Positions 1-10,699 of a DNA stretch of 64,000 nucleotides are shown one piece after another. The DNA lies in NCBI GenBank assembly GCA_905178155.1, contig CAJINV010000008.1, positions 496,001 to 560,000 of the forward strand. Reading direction: 5' to 3'. How positions within the stretch are numbered: position 1 is the stretch's first letter; every line of letters starts with the position of its first letter. A model generated the notes under the pieces. The model saw only the letters and a list, made by a program, of their open reading frames with translations. It had not been told where the DNA came from and did no database searches. This DNA is from Amoebophrya sp. A120. Taxonomy: Eukaryota > Sar > Dinophyceae > Syndiniales > Amoebophryaceae. A program made the translations under genes and the position numbers.

Positions 1-61
1 CCAGCACTGCTCTACTGGATCGCTGGCAGATGGAGAACCGCGTGACTCAGAAGCGCCCAGG

Positions 62-3000
62 TCAAATGTTACCCACGTTGACGTCAGCACCTCCAGGCAG
101 TACGCCCGCCGCACCCCCCGCAATTGATGTAGTCGTGTGATTGTGGTACGTGCGCATCATGTTTCGCAGCGTTCGGCCGTACTTTGCGCTGAGATCTACC
201 GGTCCGCTGCCTGCCTGAAATGGTGGGGCAGTCTGCTCCAGTTGCTCAAGAAGCGCAACGACGGGACTTCCTTTACCGGGTGTAGACGTCGCAGCGGCAC
301 TGCTAAGGTTGGCTGATAAATGCTCAAGCAGCTGCTTGCTGCATGTGACCAGCGTGAAGAGCGCCTTTTGCTCCTCGTCGCCCTCGTGGCACAGCGCCGA
401 AATCACATTGTAGACGTACTCCAGGTCGCACGTGAGCTGAGCTAGGCCCTTGCAACTCAGACGTGAAATCTGCAACGCGTGGGACACGATCATCCGCGCC
501 ACTTCCTGCAACGCGGCCTGCAACCATTCTTCGACCAACCCACTGTGTTCCAGCATCGGCACCATACCGAAAAGCTGTTCGCCGACACTGGTCATGCTCT
601 GCTGCGGCGAGAAAGAACCAGGCTGGAGCTCGATCTGCAGTCTCGCGAAATCTGAATTGCAATATGCATGCTCTTGCACCAGTCGGGTAATGACAGAAAA
701 AGAAACAAGTAAACGCATGTTGTGCATGTTGTCCCAAAGGAACGGAAGCGCCCGAATAAATTTAAACTCACGAAGATCTACTACAACCACAATAATAATT
801 CTTGCAGAGTCACTGAATGAAGTCAACTTTGAATGTTTTTTGAATTTGAAGAAACATTATTCTGCTGCAAGAACCGACTCCGCAATTTCGAGTGAAAATA
901 TGACAAATACCCTCCCCATCCAGTTTTTCCCACGTCGCTTTCATTGTCGCGTAGGGTTGCAAGACGTTCTGGATGGGCGCTACACACGCGGTCACAACAA
1001 GTCCATGCGACCGGTGAATCAGCGTCTCGATCGTACTTTTCGACTGCCGCATGCCTGGGTTCCCTTCGTCCAGCCTGAAGTTCTTGAACTCGGACTGCAG
1101 CTGTTAGGTATAGGACGTGTAACAGATTTCAAACTGAGTTTTGGCTACAGAGAAACATGCTTTCTCCTGGATATTTTAAATTCTTTTTCCCGTAGAACGA
1201 AGACGAAAACACGGACTTTATCACTTGTACCTGTTTGATCCCTTCTCTACGGAACTTGAGCTCGAGCCCTCGAGCGAAGTGCGGGTAGGGTACTGCATCT
1301 TTTTGGGAGGCGAGCCGCGCCAGCAGTGGCGTCTCAAGTTCGTTGGTGATTTGCTTCTGGACATGCGTCAGCACCTTGTAGAAACCCAGGCACAGATTTA
1401 ACACAGTGGAATCGATCTGGTTCGCGTTGCTCAGCGATTTTTCAACGATGGTATTTCGGAAGATATCCCCGAGCGGCGACAGCTTTTCGCCCAGAAACTC
1501 AGCACAGCTCCAATCAATGGCCGCGACGGCGAGAAAAGGCACGCAAGCAAGTAGATAAACATCGTCCTTGACTGCGAATTTCAGCAGATTTTGCATCTGC
1601 TTCACTGCCTCCGTCTCTGCCTGCAGTAGCGCTTCGCTGGCCATTTTGTTGGCTGCACTTGACGTAGTTTCGGTACCAGCAACAACACAATCCTTGAGCC
1701 CGGGCTGGTACACGTACTTCACCTGTGGTAAGAAACTAATCCTCTGCACATGTATGATGTTCTTTTTTGTGAAAGATGAAACAGTTCTGTACTGAGTGAC
1801 ATTGTCGTACATGGAAAAATACTCCGCGCATCACACTTTTTACCGTGTCCAGCAGCAGCCAGAGCGGAAAGGCCTGGTAAACGGAGAAAACCGATGCTGG
1901 TTGCTCCTCCAAGGATGCGCTCAGTTGGTCGCACCCGTCGACATAGCTGATCCACATGCCTAGTATTCTGCTGGTGCGCCTCGTCAAAATCTCTTCCCCG
2001 CTCGTTTGCAAGTGGTGTTCTTCGACTCCCATGAGTCCTCCGGCGCTGGCCAGCGAGGACGCTTCCAACGTCTGCAGCAAGGACTCGTGCAGCGTATTCA
2101 GTGCGATGGTCAACGCTTTCGGCAAGTCCACCAGTTTCTCGTCCGGTTCTGCAGCACCGGAGCTTTCTCGTCTTGATGCTGCTGTAGTTGTACTCCGCCC
2201 TCCGCGCGATGAAACTAGTACACTCATTTCTGCCATGTTGTCCACATCCGGGGAAGTACCTCCCCCCTGCACGTTGCCGACGCCAGCGGGGTCCATTTCC
2301 GACGTCGTCGGGTGCAGTTGCTGTGCGGGACTTCGTCCGTCCACGCCAGACGCCGATTGTTGCGCGGCCAGTAGGCGCGCGCGGTGCTTGAGTTTCTGGT
2401 ACACCGCCTTCTTGCGGGTCACCGGATCCAAGGGTCTTGCGCCCCCGACTGCAGAGCCGCCTGGCAGGTGTGCGGAGGAGGAGGAAGACGGATGGTGTGC
2501 GGGGTCGTGCGGTTGCACGGCGTCTTGGTCGTGCAAGTGCACGATGGCGTGCTTCTGCTCCGTGCCGGTAGTCGTCTTGCTGGAACCGGACGCAGGTTGA
2601 TGTTGTAGAGCTGCGCCGTATTGCTCCTCCTGCTGTAAATTCATCGAGACGATCTCGCTGGCTCGCAGCACCTCGCGACTCGTCGCGGTCAGCTGCTCGA
2701 AACAGTTCCGGACGGCTTCCCCCATGGAACTCACGTTGGTCGCGTTGTTTCGCACGACGCTGTCAAATTTCCGGCTCACATTCTCGAAATGCTGGCACAC
2801 CAGCTGATTCAGCTCCGGTTGCAAGTCGCACTTGAGGAAGACCTCAAACGACTGCTGCAGGTCGACGTTCATGCCGGTTGTACTGGATCCCGTGTTCTGC
2901 TCCAGCGAGAGGCTTAGCTTTCTCCGAGCCAGCGTGTGGAGCTCGCCCTCAAAATTCCGCAAACTGTTCACACGCAGCTCGTACTCGGGGAGCTCCTCAA

Positions 3001-3784
3001 AGCACTCGCAGACTTCCTGCGCGCCGCGGATTTTCTCGATCACCTCCACGAGCTCCCCGCCGCGAAGCAAGTCGTCGACCTGAAGGTTGTAGTACGATAG
3101 TACTAGATTTCACGTCACGACTATCTACGAGCGATGGTGCCAAAAAAATTGATATGATGTTTTGTCGTTCGCTCGTCCATCTTGCTGTTGGTCCTCAACA
3201 TGCGAGGTCCTCAACATGCGAGGTCCTCAACATGCGAGGTCCTCAACATGGATTCTGAGTAAAAGTACCTCTTCAAGCGCCATTCAGCACACATGATCCC
3301 AGAACAAAAGGCACAGTGGAGTAAGTACCTCTTGAATCTTCTTGTCCCAGGTTTGCAGTTCGCGCAATGCGACTTTTGCGACCATCAGCCTTTCCTTGGT
3401 GAGTGCCATGTCATTTAGAAGCCCGAAAGAGTGGTCCTTACCGGCCTTGGATAGTTCCTTGATGGCCTTCTGCACTTGCTTCTGCCCTTGGTCCACTTCT
3501 TTTTTCAGGCGCTCCAAGTGGTACAGCGTAGCCGGAAACTTTTCGATCAAGTTCGTCGAGAGGTGGTCGACGTTCTCCTGCTCCTCCTGGCACAGGAGCT
3601 GCAGCGAGGTAGACAGCGAATTGATACTGCTCCCGGAAAGCGTGCGCGCGTTCAGCCATTTTACGGGGTCAAACTCCTGCTCCAGCCGCGTGTCAATCTC
3701 AAAATCCTCCAAACAAATCAGCTGCTGGCCGGCTGCCGGCTGCAGTCCGAGGGAGCTGCCAGGAGGATCGACCACATTCGGCAT
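62..3784 (-). CDS. COG7: Conserved oligomeric Golgi complex subunit 7
   Basis: Subunit of the COG tether that recycles glycosylation enzymes by retrograde vesicle traffic within the Golgi. Five exons fit one frame: 3784-3329, 3079-1844, 1722-1231, about 1100-911 and about 651-62, giving about 987 residues. The start region has the COG7 signature FDPVKWLNAR followed by a coiled coil. The last exon (EEWLQAALQEV, LTCDLEYVYNVISAL) matches the COG7 C-terminus as I recall it. Introns are GT-AG with GTA donors (GTACTT, GTAAAA, GTACAA, GTATTT); the acceptor of the last exon is inferred from phase. Residues around 250-400 are a low-complexity insert rich in Ser, Gly and Gln, which makes the protein longer than the human one (about 770). 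The first intron carries a 16-bp tandem repeat. Family assignment is firm; exon edges 4 and 5 are less so. Confidence 0.85.
3190..3250. repeat. 16-bp tandem repeat in COG7 intron 1
   Basis: The unit GGTCCTCAACATGCGA is repeated three times and followed by a partial fourth copy. It lies within the first COG7 intron, downstream of exon 1. It is a short minisatellite with no sign of coding. Confidence 0.9.
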
Positions 3785-4463
3785 CTTGCGAATTTCGCGG
3801 ACCCCCAGCCCCGGTGCCTGTGTAGTCTTGTTTCAGATAATACTTGGCGCTGCCTCGAGGCCTTCCCGGGTGGTCAAATTGCCGAAAACAAAGCAGGTCG
3901 GCGCTTAAAGCGCGAAGCTGGCCTCTTCATCTTTCGAATTCCTCACTTGGTCTACTATAAGGGCAAGAATCTATTGCAGCTGCGTCGAAACTATTGACAT
4001 TGCGGAAAACAAACCTCTATGGATTTTAAGGTGAAGGTTGAGGATACGAGTTTCGCGTAGAAAAATAGGCCCGAGCCCGACAACTGAAGTCTTTCCAATA
4101 ATGCCGATGACCTACCTATCACTTTGCTTCGCGTCAAAGAGCCTGTGGCTGTGCGAAAGCACATAGTTAAACCAGAAGTGGCTGGCTGATCATATTTGTT
4201 GTCAGTCGAAAAAACACAGCAAAAGTCTCAAAAAAAGTTCAATCATCAATGGCAGATTGCGATTGCCTCTGTTGCTTCGTAAAGAATCAATTGGGATCGC
4301 AGAATTCCGCAGCTCGTCGGTTTTCTTTCTGCTAGCAGGGTCTATCTCATCCCGATGATCATACGGAAGCGCGAAGAGACGAGACATCTCTGCTCTCTTC
4401 CCCGCCCGGTGTCGTGTCTATGGGTTTAATTTCTTCCGACGCAGTCCTGCCAGACGGCATGCC
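3785..4463. other. Intergenic region, COG7 5' side
   Basis: About 680 bases between the COG7 start and the stop of the methyltransferase gene. No credible coding frame, tRNA or repeat was seen. The COG7 promoter should lie here, but I recognise no promoter motif. Confidence 0.6.
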
Positions 4464-5990
4464 TTACAAATCATACTCGATGGGTCGGACGCGCGTGACG
4501 GGCTCGTTCGGGTTTTTATCCTCGTCGAACCACCTGGGGCAGTCCGGCAAATTGAACATACCCACACACCAGCTGCGGTTGTCCGGGAAATCCATGAACT
4601 GGTAATTCGGGACCGGAGCCATGTCCACAAAGCACTCCATCTGTGGAATTTTTCGCATATGTTCCTTAACTTCCAGAGAAATGTACGAAGATAAGGCAAC
4701 ACATCTTTTGAGCAAGAAGATCATTTCATTTCATCGGGGCAGCAAAACCAAATGAAAATCATCGATCTTGGCAGTTCATCTTTACCTGAGTCAGTATGCC
4801 ATCGTCCTTCGCCTTTTGCCAGGCTGAATTTGTTGAGTTCCATCCCGCGTCGTCCATTAGGACCTGTGTGGCATTTGATGTTCTACTTCTTCATCAGTTC
4901 TTTCACAAGTTCGTGTTCAGAAAAATCAGCATGCTCGCCAGAACCAAAAAAGTTTTCCGACAATTTGGGCTTCAGAAACCAAAAAAATCTGTGAATATAC
5001 CCAGTTTCTGCAGGTGGCCATTTTTTGCATATTTACCAAATCCGCGTAGGTCCCCTCAGTGCTGTGGTCTCCGTCAACCGAAATAACATCGCACATAACG
5101 TCTGGATAGAGCTTGTGAAATTCCCGCACGCTTTCCTGGCTTGGTCCAAGCGTGAGGTGAAATCGGTCAGGAAAGAGTTCCCGAGCCAAATCGCCCTGCC
5201 GAATGGTGTAATCAAATTGACCCAGGTCGAAACTCCAAACTTTTGCGTTTGGATTTGCGTTTAGAAAAATTGCGGTGCTATGACCAGCGTTGAAACCAAT
5301 CTCGCAAATGTTCTTGACAAAAGGAGCCCGCGCAACCTCGAAATACCTTTCGAATTTTGATATTCCTGAGCCTTTGTCTTTCTCCGAGTTGGTAGCTCCT
5401 GACGAGAACGCATATCTAATAGTCGTACCGAGTTGCGACTTCTTCTTGATCCTTTGTGCTAAACTACGGAACCGATCAACATGCATCGTCTACGTTAAGA
5501 TACACAAGCAATGAATTATGAAGCAGTACATTTCCAAGGCCTTCCTACTGCTGGTGATGTGTCCTTCGCGATACACAAAGTATCGTCGACTTTCGCGATC
5601 AAACATCAGGGCAAGCGAAACTGCATTTTCCACGGAAGATATCTCCCACCAATTCTTCTGCTCGCACTGGTTCTCTTCCGCGGCCAGGACGGAGCGCGGT
5701 AAGTTCGTCAAAGAGGCTGCTGCCAGAAACACGGCAGTGGTAGCGGCTCCCAGAACCGTTCGAGCGCCCAGTCGACGAGAACTACGTGGTGTTGTGTTTT
5801 CAGCGACAAGTCCTGCGGACGGTCTTGGTCTAGTACTTAGTGCTGTAGGCCCCGCGTTAATGACCTTCCCACGCGTGCTCGAACATCGTCGCTTGTTGCG
5901 CGGCGGAGACACGTATGCGGCATCCGACCCTGAGCAGGCACACACAACGGACGACGCAGTCGCAGAGAACTCAATCGCCAACATGTCCAT
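4464..5990 (-). CDS. Membrane-anchored SAM-dependent methyltransferase (Methyltransf_24 type)
   Basis: Predicted class I SAM methyltransferase; substrate unknown. Exons 5990-5577, 5489-5037, 4863-4786 and 4640-4464 give 373 residues in one frame. The first exon encodes an Arg/Ser-rich N-terminus followed by a hydrophobic stretch (AATTAVFLAAASL) that could be a signal anchor or organelle-targeting segment. The catalytic domain shows SAM motif I (ICEIGFNAGHS), an acidic motif II (SFDLGQFD) and the family hallmark SVDGDHSTEG. The next exons supply DDAGWNST and a Trp/Pro/Asp-rich tail (PRWFDEDKNP). Intron 1 is 87 nt, GTGTAT...CGTAG, a multiple of three containing an in-frame TAG. Unspliced message would therefore stop before the catalytic domain. 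Other introns are GT-AG. Confidence 0.75.
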
Positions 5991-6140
5991 GAAGCCTGGT
6001 CCTCGATGGTGGATTTGTTTTTCTTCTTTGTACCAAGCAACCTAATATCGTAAACTAAAACTACTTGTTCAGTGCTACAGTTCGTGGCGGAACATTTGGC
6101 TCTGCGAAACAGGATGCTACGTTCTGGTTTCCCCCTTTGG

Positions 6141-6179
6141 TTGCAAAACAAACCCCATATACGTCTTCTCTCGAGAGAT
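6141..6179 (+). repeat. 39-bp direct repeat, copy 1
   Basis: Begins TTGCAAAACAAACCCC and ends CTCTCGAGAGAT. It is identical to 7531-7569, same orientation, about 1.39 kb apart. Confidence 0.9.
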
Positions 6180-7530
6180 AAAAGCGACGGTCTTGTCATG
6201 TGACGCGTCGAACTCGAAACCCAAAAAGCAAAGCGCTGTGATTTTTGCGCTACTTCTACGAACTGCTGCGTCCGTCAACTATTGCCGGCCCTACTAGCTT
6301 CCTATCCCGAGCACATTCCGCATAGGGGGAGCGAAGTGCCCAAGTGCTACCGTGCCGCGAAAATGGAAATCCTTACGAACTCGAAGCACTGCGCGCTGCC
6401 GTAACCTGACCTCTGTATCACGTAGCTTGGCCGTTAGTGTGGTTGCAAACAAAGAGATTAGGATACGGGGGCGCCATAGCTCCGCACACAAACGGCAAAG
6501 CCATGTGGCAAAGAGTTTAGGCGTAGGTCGCGGCAGCATAGCAAGCAACAGATCGCATCTGTGGCAAAGTGGTGCCTCAGCACTTCTTGGTTAGAGGGAG
6601 AACACTAAATAGCTGCAGGGTTATACGAAAGGAGTAAGAGAGGCGGCGTCACTTAGTAGAGGCAGCACATAGTAGAAGTAGCGCAAACGTTGCAGCGCTA
6701 GCTTGACTATTTTTCGGGTTTCGGCATTTGGCGCAGTATGAAGGAGCGCCTTCTACATAGCGCAACTGCGCAGCCCGGCGTTCGGGGAGACGGGTAAGTT
6801 GGGGCGACGGGTTGCCGACGGGCAAAGAAGATCCGGGCGACCGGACGCCCGGATTCCGCTAGCGAAGTGCCCAGACTGACTTTGAGGAATGTTTTGAAAC
6901 GATGCGGCAACCCCGAAGAAATCCAGTGGAGTCCGCATCGTTTTTCGGGTTGGTGAAGCGAAGGATTGAAGCTCGCCCTCGTCTCAGCGGAGGCTCGCGG
7001 GATCGCCTCAATTCTTCGCACAGGGCGAATGAATATTCTGCGACCCCTTCATCTTTCGCGCAGAGTTGAAGAAATCGCCTCAACTTGCGCGGGAACAGGA
7101 TAGCTGCACTCTTTGGCGGCTCAGTTTTTCGAGTTAGTGAGAGAGAACCTGCCGAGGCGGCTTGCTTCAACCTGCGCGAGCGTTTGAAGCGACCAACCCG
7201 GCTGCGGCTCCCACCGCACCAAATTAGCCGGCGAAGTGGGCACTGCCATGAATCGTCGCGAAAAAGCGACGCGGGCCTGCAGCACTCGGCTTTTTTTTTG
7301 CTAGAGAAAAACCCAAGCGTCCTCGCGAAGGTTTGAACAAAACGCGTGACCATCGCAATCTCGCATGGGGCGGTGGAGAGCCGAGGCTATCAGGGATGAG
7401 GGGAACGGAGATGAGGTAACGGCTCGGCGCAGCTTGTCGCCGGTTTGAGTAATGCCCAAAAAGCATGGATGCATCCCCCCCCTCCCCCCCCATTACCTAG
7501 GTAATGCTCGGACTTTTGTTGGACAAGATC

Positions 7531-7569
7531 TTGCAAAACAAACCCCATATACGTCTTCTCTCGAGAGAT
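7531..7569 (+). repeat. 39-bp direct repeat, copy 2
   Basis: Identical to 6141-6179. The pair encloses about 1.35 kb with no recognisable gene, so they may be the direct ends of an inserted element or parts of a dispersed repeat. Confidence 0.9.
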
Positions 7570-8003
7570 GATCGCTTGTTCGATCCCGAGGAAGAGGAAC
7601 TGTGCCAAAAGAGGTAAGTAGGTAGGTTTACTCAACTACAGAGTCAAACAGAAAGTCGTGCATTCGTCTGTCGTCAAAGAAAAGTGATTCACAGGACCCT
7701 CGCAAGCACTGCAGGAGGTCATGATCATTTTGATCCTAAATAAGAGCCGATCTTGTGCAAAGAAACAGAAAGAGAATGAGAAACACGAGGGAACGCACAT
7801 CAGAAATAAACGAAAAAGAAAAGAAAAATCAATGCACTCGTCGAACAAAAACAGTATCGCACGATGGTTTTCGGCGAGCCCGAGAAACGACAGGTATGCT
7901 ACAGCTACTGAGACACAGCGTATAGAAATCCATCCAGAGTTGACGGTGCAAAGCTAGGCAGACCGTTGGGTCCTGCAAAATCACGTGGCTCAAACGAAAA
8001 AGG

Positions 8004-8678
8004 TCAAGTGCCCCTCCTGGGCGAACGCTCTCTAGACATTGCGTCGTGATCGCGTGTGCTTGTTTGAATGTTTTCCAAAGACTTTGAACCAGGGACAGTG
8101 CCAGGGACCGTCCCTTGGTCAGTCGCCCCGCCTCCATGTTTTTTCTTCCCGCGGAATGGGGCCGGCCCAACGCGGGCTGCGGCTCCCTTCTTTTTCTTCT
8201 TCCTGCCGAAGTCGTCCACGCTTTCCTCATCTGAGTTGTAGTCGCGTCTGTCAACATCCTGCTGCCGATCCATGTACCCGCCGCCCCGGCCCTGGTGCTC
8301 GAGCTTACTCTTCATCCGATCCTGCGTGATTCTCGGTGCGTTGCAGGTTTCGCAGCGCACGCGGCCAGGCATGTTCTGCGTCCCGCAATGTGGGCACTGC
8401 CACCTGGTCGTGCTCGCGAGCGCCGCTTCTTGCGCCGCGATGTGACGAGCTACCCGCGGATCCGGTTGCGCGTCCACGGGCTTTTTCAAGCCACACCGGT
8501 TACAGGTCTCCCGTTTCTTGAAGTTGATGTTTTTGCACTTTTCGTTCGGGCATTCCCAGTCCGATGGGTCCAACGTTTTCGGCAGCGGATTCGGCCGCGG
8601 CCCTGTGGTGGTCCCGGACCCGCTTCGCTGCGGATTGTAGATGTCGCCAAAATTGTACAGTCCCTGGGCCCCCTGCAT
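8004..8678 (-). CDS. RanBP2-type zinc-finger protein, two fingers
   Basis: Single-exon gene of 224 residues, probably RNA-binding and nuclear. Finger 1 (residues about 40-63: DWECPNEKCKNINF then ETCNRCG) and finger 2 (about 91-115: WQCPHCGTQNMPG then RCETCNAPR) both have the W-x-C...C...N...C-x2-C pattern of zf-RanBP domains, which bind single-stranded RNA or ubiquitin. The C-terminal third is low complexity, with DSDEE-like acids, KKKKK blocks and an SRERSPRR tail that recalls SR splicing factors such as ZRANB2. I infer a splicing or RNA-processing role. The ATG at 8676-8678 lies just upstream of the first recognisable region. No introns are evident. Confidence 0.8.
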   Translation of the reverse strand: MQGAQGLYNFGDIYNPQRSGSGTTTGPRPNPLPKTLDPSDWECPNEKCKNINFKKRETCNRCGLKKPVDAQPDPRVARHIAAQEAALASTTRWQCPHCGTQNMPGRVRCETCNAPRITQDRMKSKLEHQGRGGGYMDRQQDVDRRDYNSDEESVDDFGRKKKKKGAAARVGPAPFRGKKKHGGGATDQGTVPGTVPGSKSLENIQTSTRDHDAMSRERSPRRGT

Positions 8679-10699
8679 CGTAGATATTGAGCAAAGACAT
8701 CTAATTTCCGTGCGAACAAGAAATTTACACTTCCAGGTATACCTTCCGCGGTGAAAATGATCTACCTCTACTGAGAGTCTCTGGGATCATTTGAGTTTTC
8801 GGATGCTTTTCGGAAAGGGGTCGCCCGTTCGCAAGTTCCGCACTTCTGATGGTGCAGCACCAGCAAGCTTGCCAACCCCGCACTTCTGATGGTGCACGTG
8901 AGGCAGGGCCGCCAATGCGGCTGGACTTATGTTTTTCTTTCTTATACTCCAGTGCGACTGGACTTATGATCATTATCGCCTTGTTAAACCGCCACCTGGT
9001 CCAGCACCTGCACCTGGCGCGGCCGTTGAGCAACTATTGACAAGCTAATATTGCAAGATTAAAAACGCTGGCCGCGATCCTGGTACACTGTGCAGAGAAA
9101 ACCGATCTGCAGGCTCGTACCTTCCAAGCGTACTGCCTATGGTGTTTCTCGTCTGGCTGCGAGATATAGGAAAGTCGGAAAGGACAACACTGAGGGGCAA
9201 AAGAAACTCAAACTGTCCGGACCTGGTAAAAATTACAATTCACACGCGCACGCATGCTACAGGAAAAAACACAAAAACGACCGAGAGGAACATGAACACA
9301 AGTGTCTCCGATTGCACGCGACCACGTCCTTCGGTTGATTGACCGTTCGCCGATGAGAGACAGAAAATGAAAAATGGTCGGAGCTGCAGTCGCGCAATAA
9401 ACTAGCCTCCAGCCCCACTGCTGGACGATTTCATTGTTCATATGGATTTCGATTTGCAAAGCACTGAGCGTTAGCTATGTAAGAGACATGATACAGGGCA
9501 TTTTGATTTGAGTGTAAAAATCTCATACGGTTTCATATTGATTTCCATTCTCCCAGGCTGCTGATAAAGACTCTTTGTCAGCGATCTATCATAACAAGTT
9601 TCGTTTTTTCGGAAAGCAAAAGGCTGTGTGTCGTGTGAGGTGTACAGGTGTGGTTGTGCTTATCGGTCATTTTGATTATGATGAAACAATTATGAAACGC
9701 TCCAGGTCATGGGTTCTCAAATTCGTAGATCTTTCCATTTTCCTTGAAGTTGAATAGGGAAAATAGCAAGCCGCTCACAATTGCCATTGTGTTGCCAGCA
9801 AAAGATTTGGTCTGCCACGAGCTCAAGAAATAGGCCTAGGAAAGCTACTTACGCGAGGAGAAAGTCCCACAACCGTCGATAAAGTTACCACAAGTCGGCT
9901 CTTGACACTTTTCGTGAATCCCGAGCTCTGCGTGTCGCAGCGGCACTCGCAGTGCAAATACCTCTACCTGGAGGGACCTGCAACTCGAAACCCCTTCGAT
10001 AAAGGGTGGTTGAGATCTTCGCTATCTCCAACTTCAATCTTCCTCCCCCTCTGCGATGCATCGCAAACTACCCTATGGGGGAGAGTCTGAATCAATTAAG
10101 TATGTGACTTAAACTCTCGAGTATTTCGGTTCAAATCAGAATCAGTAACGTAAGCTCAAAACGCTGATGCTTATCTCAATTTTTTATGTTCGATAATCTC
10201 TGAAAACTCCATCATCTACTTGTGGTGGATGTTCTTACAGACAAAGCTTGACTAGTATTATTTTCTGTACGGGTGCTTCGATGATATAACTCTGCCGGTA
10301 TCTATCATCTTTTTTCGGCGCATTGCAAATTTTTCTCTTGAAGCGAAACAGTCGTCTTTATCAAAGTGATGATCCTAGTAAAGTAAGCATTAACCTAAAG
10401 CACATTTTCAATACGTCAAAGAACTCCGGGGACCTGTTGGTTCTTCCTTATGATCGAATACAAAAATCTACTTGCGTGATTAAAATACAGATATGCCTCA
10501 CCTCAGACGGCCGCATTTGCAAATGAAAATGGATCTTGCAGGGGAAGCGGCGGAGCTGCTGTGCGACCGCCTCGAAGTCGAATCAACCTTCGAGTTCTTG
10601 TAGTTTTAAAAAAGTCCTCCTATCACGTCGTGTGACCGCGCCGCGCCGGGTATCCTCAGGGCGCGCCGCAACAAGTGATGACCGCACATCAACATGTGT
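8679..10699. other. Intergenic region between CTR9 3' end and zinc-finger gene
   Basis: Two kilobases with only short frames. A 19-bp direct repeat (CCGCACTTCTGATGGTGCA) occurs at 8838-8856 and 8878-8896. The word CTGGACTTATG recurs at about 8920 and 8949. Apart from that I see nothing: no RNA gene, transposon or conserved protein. Confidence 0.6.
8838..8896 (+). repeat. 19-bp direct repeat pair
   Basis: CCGCACTTCTGATGGTGCA at 8838-8856 and 8878-8896, 40 bp apart. No function is apparent. Confidence 0.85.

Larger units (their letters stand above)
5991..8003. other. Intergenic tract bracketed by a 39-bp repeat
   Basis: About 2 kb without a convincing gene. It holds two copies of a 39-bp direct repeat (6141-6179 and 7531-7569). 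Between them is sequence with recurrent short words such as GCGAAGTGCCCA (near 6333, 6863) and GCCTCAA, resembling a degenerate repeat. A poly-C run and the palindrome CATTACCTAGGTAATG lie at about 7477-7505. Open frames here (for example minus strand 6859-7353) match nothing I know and look like chance. Confidence 0.55.
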
